NCBI RefSeq assembly: GCF_900091725.1
Contig: NZ_FMBW01000031.1
Location: forward strand, 186,001-250,000
DNA: 64,000 nucleotides
From: Streptomyces sp. DvalAA-43
GTDB taxonomy: Bacteria; Actinomycetota; Actinomycetes; Streptomycetales; Streptomycetaceae
Direction: 5' to 3'
The translations under genes and the position numbers were made by a program. Of the stretch, positions 60,446-64,000 are shown piece by piece. The stretch's first letter is position 1, and each line of letters opens with the position of its first letter. The notes beneath the pieces were generated by a model, which searched no databases, was not told where the DNA came from, and saw only the letters and a program-made list of their open reading frames with translations.

Positions 60446-61132
60446 TCATGGGCGGGGTGTGTACGGGCCGCCCAGCCCCCACGCCTGGTGCATCGCGTCG
60501 GCGAACGCGCCCGCCAGCGCGTGCTCACCGGTCGGGCCGGGATGCGTCCCGTCGTACGTGTCCTCGTGGATGTCGTACCCCGGCGGGCGGGAGGCCAGCA
60601 GGAGCGGGGACCTCGGGTCGTCGAGATCGGCGACGGCCTTGGCCAGCAGTTCGTTGAAGCGGTCGCACTCGGCGGCGAACGGGGCGTCCGACTCCGCCCG
60701 GATGTTCGGTATCACCGGCAGGAGGACCATTTTGACGTGCGGGTTCGCGGTGCGCGCCGCCGCGATGAACGCCCGTGCGTTCAGGGCGGTCTGGCCGCTG
60801 TCCGTGTAGAACCCGAGGTCTATCAGGCCGAGCGAGACCAGCAGGACGTCCGTGCGGTGCGCGGCCACCGCGTCGGCGATCACCGGGGCCATGTGCAGCC
60901 AGCCCTCGCCCCAGCCGGCCAGGTGGGCGCGGGCCCCGGCGGGGAAGTCCGGCGCGCCGTACGCGTAGGAGACGGGGGCGTTCGCCGAGGTGTCGTACAG
61001 CTCGCCGCGCGGTCCCACGATGGCGAACGGGGCGCCGAGGGTGGCATCGAGGTGCTGCCACATCCGGTAGCGCCAGGTGAAGTCGCCGGCGCGGCCGATG
61101 GTCATGGAATCGCCGACAAACGTGAACCGCAT
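60446..61132 (-). CDS. SGNH/GDSL-type hydrolase
   Basis: A 228-residue esterase-like protein. Block I has the nucleophile in FVGDSMTIG, followed by an Asn/Gly-type block (GPRGELYD), LLVSLGLIDLGF and the C-terminal DGTHPGPTGEHAL with Asp and His of the catalytic set. There is no signal peptide from ATG 61132, so it is cytoplasmic. The substrate is unknown. It is divergent from the beta-propeller gene with a 58-base gap. Confidence 0.87.
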   Translation of the reverse strand: MRFTFVGDSMTIGRAGDFTWRYRMWQHLDATLGAPFAIVGPRGELYDTSANAPVSYAYGAPDFPAGARAHLAGWGEGWLHMAPVIADAVAAHRTDVLLVSLGLIDLGFYTDSGQTALNARAFIAAARTANPHVKMVLLPVIPNIRAESDAPFAAECDRFNELLAKAVADLDDPRSPLLLASRPPGYDIHEDTYDGTHPGPTGEHALAGAFADAMHQAWGLGGPYTPRP

Positions 61133-61190
61133 GGCGTCATCATCGCGGATCGCTCCCGCCGCCTGCGACGTGACGGTGGACACTTGTGTC

Positions 61191-62189
61191 ATGCGTTCGT
61201 ACCTGACTGTGTCCGGAGCCGCCGCGCTGCTCCTGCTCTCCGGGGCGGCTCCGGCCGTGGCCGACGACGGAGCCGACCGGAGTTTCACGATCGAGGACCC
61301 CCGGATCACCGAGTCCAGCGGCCTCGCCGCGAGCCGTGCCCACCCCGGCATCTACTGGACGCACAACGACAGCGACGACGGGCCGTACGTCTACGCCGTC
61401 GACTCCCGGACCGGGAAGACCGTGGCGACCATCACGATGAAGGGGGTGGGCGAGCCACGGGACGTGGAGGCGATCTCCCTCGGACCGGACGGCGATCTGT
61501 ACGTCGGTGACATCGGCGACAACCTGAACGGCAGCTGGGACCACGTCTGGATCTACCGCTTCCCGGAGCCGAAGCAACTGAAGGACACGACGGTCCGGGC
61601 CACCCAGTACGACGTGAAGTACGCGGACGGCCCGCGCAACGCCGAGGCGCTGATGGTCCACCCGAAGACCGGGCGCGTCTACATCGCGTCGAAGAACGAG
61701 GACGGCGGCGGGCTGTACGAGGGCCCGGCGAAGCTGACCACCGGGGCCACCAATGTGTTCCGGCGGGTGGGCGAGGTGCCGTGGGTGACGGACGGGGCGT
61801 TCTCGCCGGACGGCAAGGAGCTGGTGCTCCGCTCGTACTTCAGCGCCCGCGGCTACGCCTTCGAGAACGGCAGGCTCGGCGCCGGCCACGCGGTCCAGGC
61901 GCCGTTCCAGCGGCAGGCCGAGTCCGTGACGTACACGGCGGACGGCTCGGCGCTGATGTTCGGCTCGGAGGGGGAGCGGAGCGACGTCCAGCGGGTGGAC
62001 GTGGACGGCGGCGGTGCCGGTCGCGACGGCAAGTCGCCGTCCAAGGAGGGCGGCGCGGCGTCGTCCTCGTCCGCCGGAGCGGGGAGCGGGGGTACCGGGG
62101 ACGTGAAGGGGACGACTCTGACCGGTGTGCTCGTGCTCGCCGGCATCGGCTTCCTGGTGCTCATGAAGCGGCGGCGGAAAGGGAACTGA
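61191..62189 (+). CDS. Exported beta-propeller-like protein with C-terminal membrane anchor
   Basis: A 332-residue protein. The signal peptide MRSYLTVSGAAALLLLSGA is cut near AVADDG. The body has repeated blades (GIYWTHNDSDDGPYVYAVDSRTGK, VEAISLGPDGDLYVGDIGDN, GAFSPDGKELVLRSY). A Gly/Ser-rich stretch (about 275-305) precedes a membrane helix LTGVLVLAGIGFLVLM and the basic tail KRRRKGN, a layout like sortase substrates but without a clear LPxTG. It is probably surface-anchored. Function unknown. Confidence 0.85.
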   Translation: MRSYLTVSGAAALLLLSGAAPAVADDGADRSFTIEDPRITESSGLAASRAHPGIYWTHNDSDDGPYVYAVDSRTGKTVATITMKGVGEPRDVEAISLGPDGDLYVGDIGDNLNGSWDHVWIYRFPEPKQLKDTTVRATQYDVKYADGPRNAEALMVHPKTGRVYIASKNEDGGGLYEGPAKLTTGATNVFRRVGEVPWVTDGAFSPDGKELVLRSYFSARGYAFENGRLGAGHAVQAPFQRQAESVTYTADGSALMFGSEGERSDVQRVDVDGGGAGRDGKSPSKEGGAASSSSAGAGSGGTGDVKGTTLTGVLVLAGIGFLVLMKRRRKGN

Positions 62190-62272
62190 GGCACGAGGAG
62201 AATCGAGGCGGAAGGGGAACGGAGGGCACCGCGATCCGGTGCGCGCCGCGGCGCGCATAGGGTCGGGGCCCT

Positions 62273-62800
62273 ATGGAGAGCCGAATGATCCTGAAGCCCG
62301 AACCGTTCGCCACCGCACGGCTGGACGTACTGCCGCTACGGGTCGCGTACGCGGACGAGATGGCGGCGGTGCTGGACGACCCGGCCCTGCACACGTACAC
62401 CGGGGGTGCCCCGGAGACCGCCGACGGGCTGAGGGCCCGCTACGGACGCCAGACCGCCGGTTCGCCGGACCCCCGGGTGCGGTGGTGGAACTGGGTGCTG
62501 CGGGTACGGGACGAGGACCGCCTGGCCGGATACGTCCAGGCGACGGTGGACGTGCCGGGCGCCGCGGCGGAGATCGCCTGGGTGGTCGGGACGCGGTGGC
62601 AGGGGCGCGGGTACGCGAAGGAGGCCGCGGCGGGGCTGGCGGCCCACCTGCTGGCGGCGGGGACGGTGCCTACCGTCCTCGCCCACATCCATCCGGACCA
62701 CCACGCCTCCGCCGCCGTGGCCGAAGCGGCGGGGCTGGTGCCGACGGGAGAGTGGTGCGACGGCGAACGGCGCTGGGAGCGGGGAGCGGAGAACGGCTGA
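62273..62800 (+). CDS. GNAT-family N-acetyltransferase
   Basis: A 175-residue acetyltransferase of the RimJ/RimL-like type: FATARLDVLPLRVAYADEMAAVLDDP, AEIAWVVGTRWQGRGYAKEAAAGL (acetyl-CoA loop RGYAKEA) and SAAVAEAAGLVPTGEW. The acceptor substrate is unknown. ATG 62285 is an alternative start four codons in. Confidence 0.9.
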   Translation: MESRMILKPEPFATARLDVLPLRVAYADEMAAVLDDPALHTYTGGAPETADGLRARYGRQTAGSPDPRVRWWNWVLRVRDEDRLAGYVQATVDVPGAAAEIAWVVGTRWQGRGYAKEAAAGLAAHLLAAGTVPTVLAHIHPDHHASAAVAEAAGLVPTGEWCDGERRWERGAENG

Positions 62801-62875
62801 GCGCCGGCCCGCCGTTGTCAGTGGTGGCTGAGAGAGTGGCGCACGTACGGACAGCACTCGCGGAGGGAACACCCC

Positions 62876-63280
62876 ATGGGCACCTGGGACACCGGCCATT
62901 TCGACAACGACACCGCTGCGGACTTCTCCGGGGCGGTCGACGACGCACCGGAGGCCGAGCGGGCGGCGCTGCTCCGCAACGCCCTGACCGTCGCGATCGA
63001 GGCGGACTACCTGGACAGTGACGAGGGCGCTCCCGCCGTCGCGGCGGCCGCGCTGATCGCCGCCCAGTGCCCGGGAGGCGAGCCGGTGACCACCGCGTAC
63101 GGCCCCGACAAGCCGCTGCCCACGCTCCCGACGGAGCTGCGCCCCCTCGCGGTGAAGGCCCTCGACGCGGTGCTGGGCGAGAATTCGGAGCTGCGCGAGC
63201 TGTGGGACGACGCGGGGGACAAGGAGTGGGCCCCGGGCATAGCCCGCCTGCGGGAGGTCCTGGTGGCGGCGGCCGGCTGA
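62876..63280 (+). CDS. DUF4259 protein
   Basis: A 134-residue acidic protein that is the DUF4259 domain: MGTWDTGHFDNDTAADFSGAVDDA, EADYLDSDEGAPAVAAAALIAAQ and NSELRELWDD. Function unknown; members occur widely in Streptomyces. The stop codon abuts that of the convergent Uma2 gene with no gap. Confidence 0.88.
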   Translation: MGTWDTGHFDNDTAADFSGAVDDAPEAERAALLRNALTVAIEADYLDSDEGAPAVAAAALIAAQCPGGEPVTTAYGPDKPLPTLPTELRPLAVKALDAVLGENSELRELWDDAGDKEWAPGIARLREVLVAAAG

Positions 63281-63892
63281 TCAGGCGCGGGGGCGGCCGG
63301 CCTGGATGAGCTGGTCGACGTCGAGGGTCACCGGGGCGCCGATCGACTCCGGGAGGGTGACGGTCTGCCCGGGGGCGTACACCTGGTGGCTCTCGTAACC
63401 CCCGCCCATGGGCTCGGTCAGGACATGCACCCGGCCGTGCTTCCGGTCGATGATCACGTAGACCGGGATCTTGGCCTCGGAGTAGGCGGCGACCTTGTTG
63501 CGCAGGTCGTTGTTGTAGTTGCTGGAGGTGACTTCCAGGACGAGGCGGAAGACGGCGGGGTCGTAGCAGTTGTTCTCGACCAGGTGGTCGTCGAGATCGG
63601 CGTCGACGATCGACAGATCGGGGATGGCGAAGTCCGCAGGGCCGCCGGGGAGCCACACTCCGAGTGCCTGGATGACCTCCGTCTCACCGTCATCGAGACC
63701 GGCTGCGATGAAGGGGCGCATGATCTTGGTGAGCGCTCGGCCGTGCGGTCCGTCCGGGGGTGGGGCCACGGTGATGACGCCTCCGATGATCTCGACACGG
63801 CAACCCGGGTTCTGCTCCGCGAGCCTGTTGGCCGTGTCGAGCAGCGAATCCGGCTCACCGCCACAGGGGTGCTCGACTGCTGTTGCAGACAT
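63281..63892 (-). CDS. Uma2-family putative restriction endonuclease fold protein
   Basis: A 203-residue Uma2 (PD-(D/E)xK-type fold) protein: VEIIGGVITVAPPPDGPHGRAL, the acidic site IPDLSIVDADLDD, the core FRLVLEVTSSNYNNDLRNKVAAYSEAKIPVYVIID with E and K of the nuclease motif. Many copies occur in Streptomyces; nuclease activity has not been generally shown. 63893-64000 is its upstream region. Confidence 0.9.
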   Translation of the reverse strand: MSATAVEHPCGGEPDSLLDTANRLAEQNPGCRVEIIGGVITVAPPPDGPHGRALTKIMRPFIAAGLDDGETEVIQALGVWLPGGPADFAIPDLSIVDADLDDHLVENNCYDPAVFRLVLEVTSSNYNNDLRNKVAAYSEAKIPVYVIIDRKHGRVHVLTEPMGGGYESHQVYAPGQTVTLPESIGAPVTLDVDQLIQAGRPRA

Positions 63893-64000
63893 TGCGGGCC
63901 TCCTGAAGGGGTGATGTCGAGGTCATCATCGTAGGCCGATGCAATCGCCAGTGCCCGAAAGCCGTTCCGACACTCGACCGAGTGAACGACGAAGGGCCCC

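Overview
The window is high-GC actinobacterial chromosome and reads as Streptomyces. Supporting signs are frequent GTG/TTG starts, four-base start/stop overlaps, the futalosine menaquinone genes mqnB and mqnD, and protein families typical of the genus (DUF2771, DUF3027, DUF4259, DUF5707). The overall order looks like chromosome core of the genus with small accessory insertions. I see no rRNA, tRNA, CRISPR array, transposase or integrase.

Layout. 1-1931: sensor kinase (cut by the window edge) and OmpR-type regulator. 2048-5660: N-acetylmuramic acid salvage cluster (RpiR regulator, murQ, EIIBC permease) with a perfect palindromic operator and a terminator. 5799-8450: two small conserved proteins, a drug-efflux MFS carrier and an HD phosphohydrolase. 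8573-11797: copper ATPase and CutC, with a CsoR-like operator and a DasR-like site between them. 11841-18591: HelD/HelR-type RNA polymerase ATPase, XPB-type helicase, and an RloA/RloB-like pair whose ATPase lacks its P-loop half. 18604-22245: WYL-ended helicase-associated protein and a membrane protein gene broken by a G tract. 22459-26663: four-gene iron-siderophore importer under an iron-box-like site.

26764-34540 holds a HAD phosphatase, a DUF6177 remnant, an epoxide-hydrolase-like enzyme with a divergent XRE-cupin regulator, a cold-shock protein, mqnD/mqnB, DUF2771 and an MFS carrier. 34986-39532 holds DUF3027 and a 1070-residue sacsin/Hsp90-type ATPase. 39714-44510 holds two tandem secreted DUF5707 proteins with a gene-converted tail, a CtpE-like P-type ATPase and DUF2530. 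44719-48395 holds a purine permease, a ribbon-helix-helix protein, and a MarR/MFS pair bracketed by very strong hairpins. 48577-51566 holds RNA cyclic phosphodiesterase, a 29-residue membrane peptide, a deletion scar made from two gene halves, an aldo-keto reductase and a cupin/zinc-ribbon protein.

51714-63892 is more accessory. It holds a transmembrane Ser/Thr kinase with an extracellular solute-binding domain, an HTH protein, an orphan SUKH-3 immunity-like protein, an isochorismatase-type hydrolase, a lipoprotein, a methyltransferase, TetR, a second XRE-cupin regulator, an SGNH hydrolase, a wall- or membrane-anchored beta-propeller protein, a GNAT acetyltransferase, DUF4259 and a Uma2 nuclease-like protein.

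The most unusual items are the chimeric receptor kinase (51714-53894), the P-loop-less RloA beside intact RloB, the G-tract frameshift at 21801-21809, the homogenised DUF5707 tails, and the divergent-promoter deletion scar at about 49573. I did not find a clear-cut, wholly new multi-gene system.
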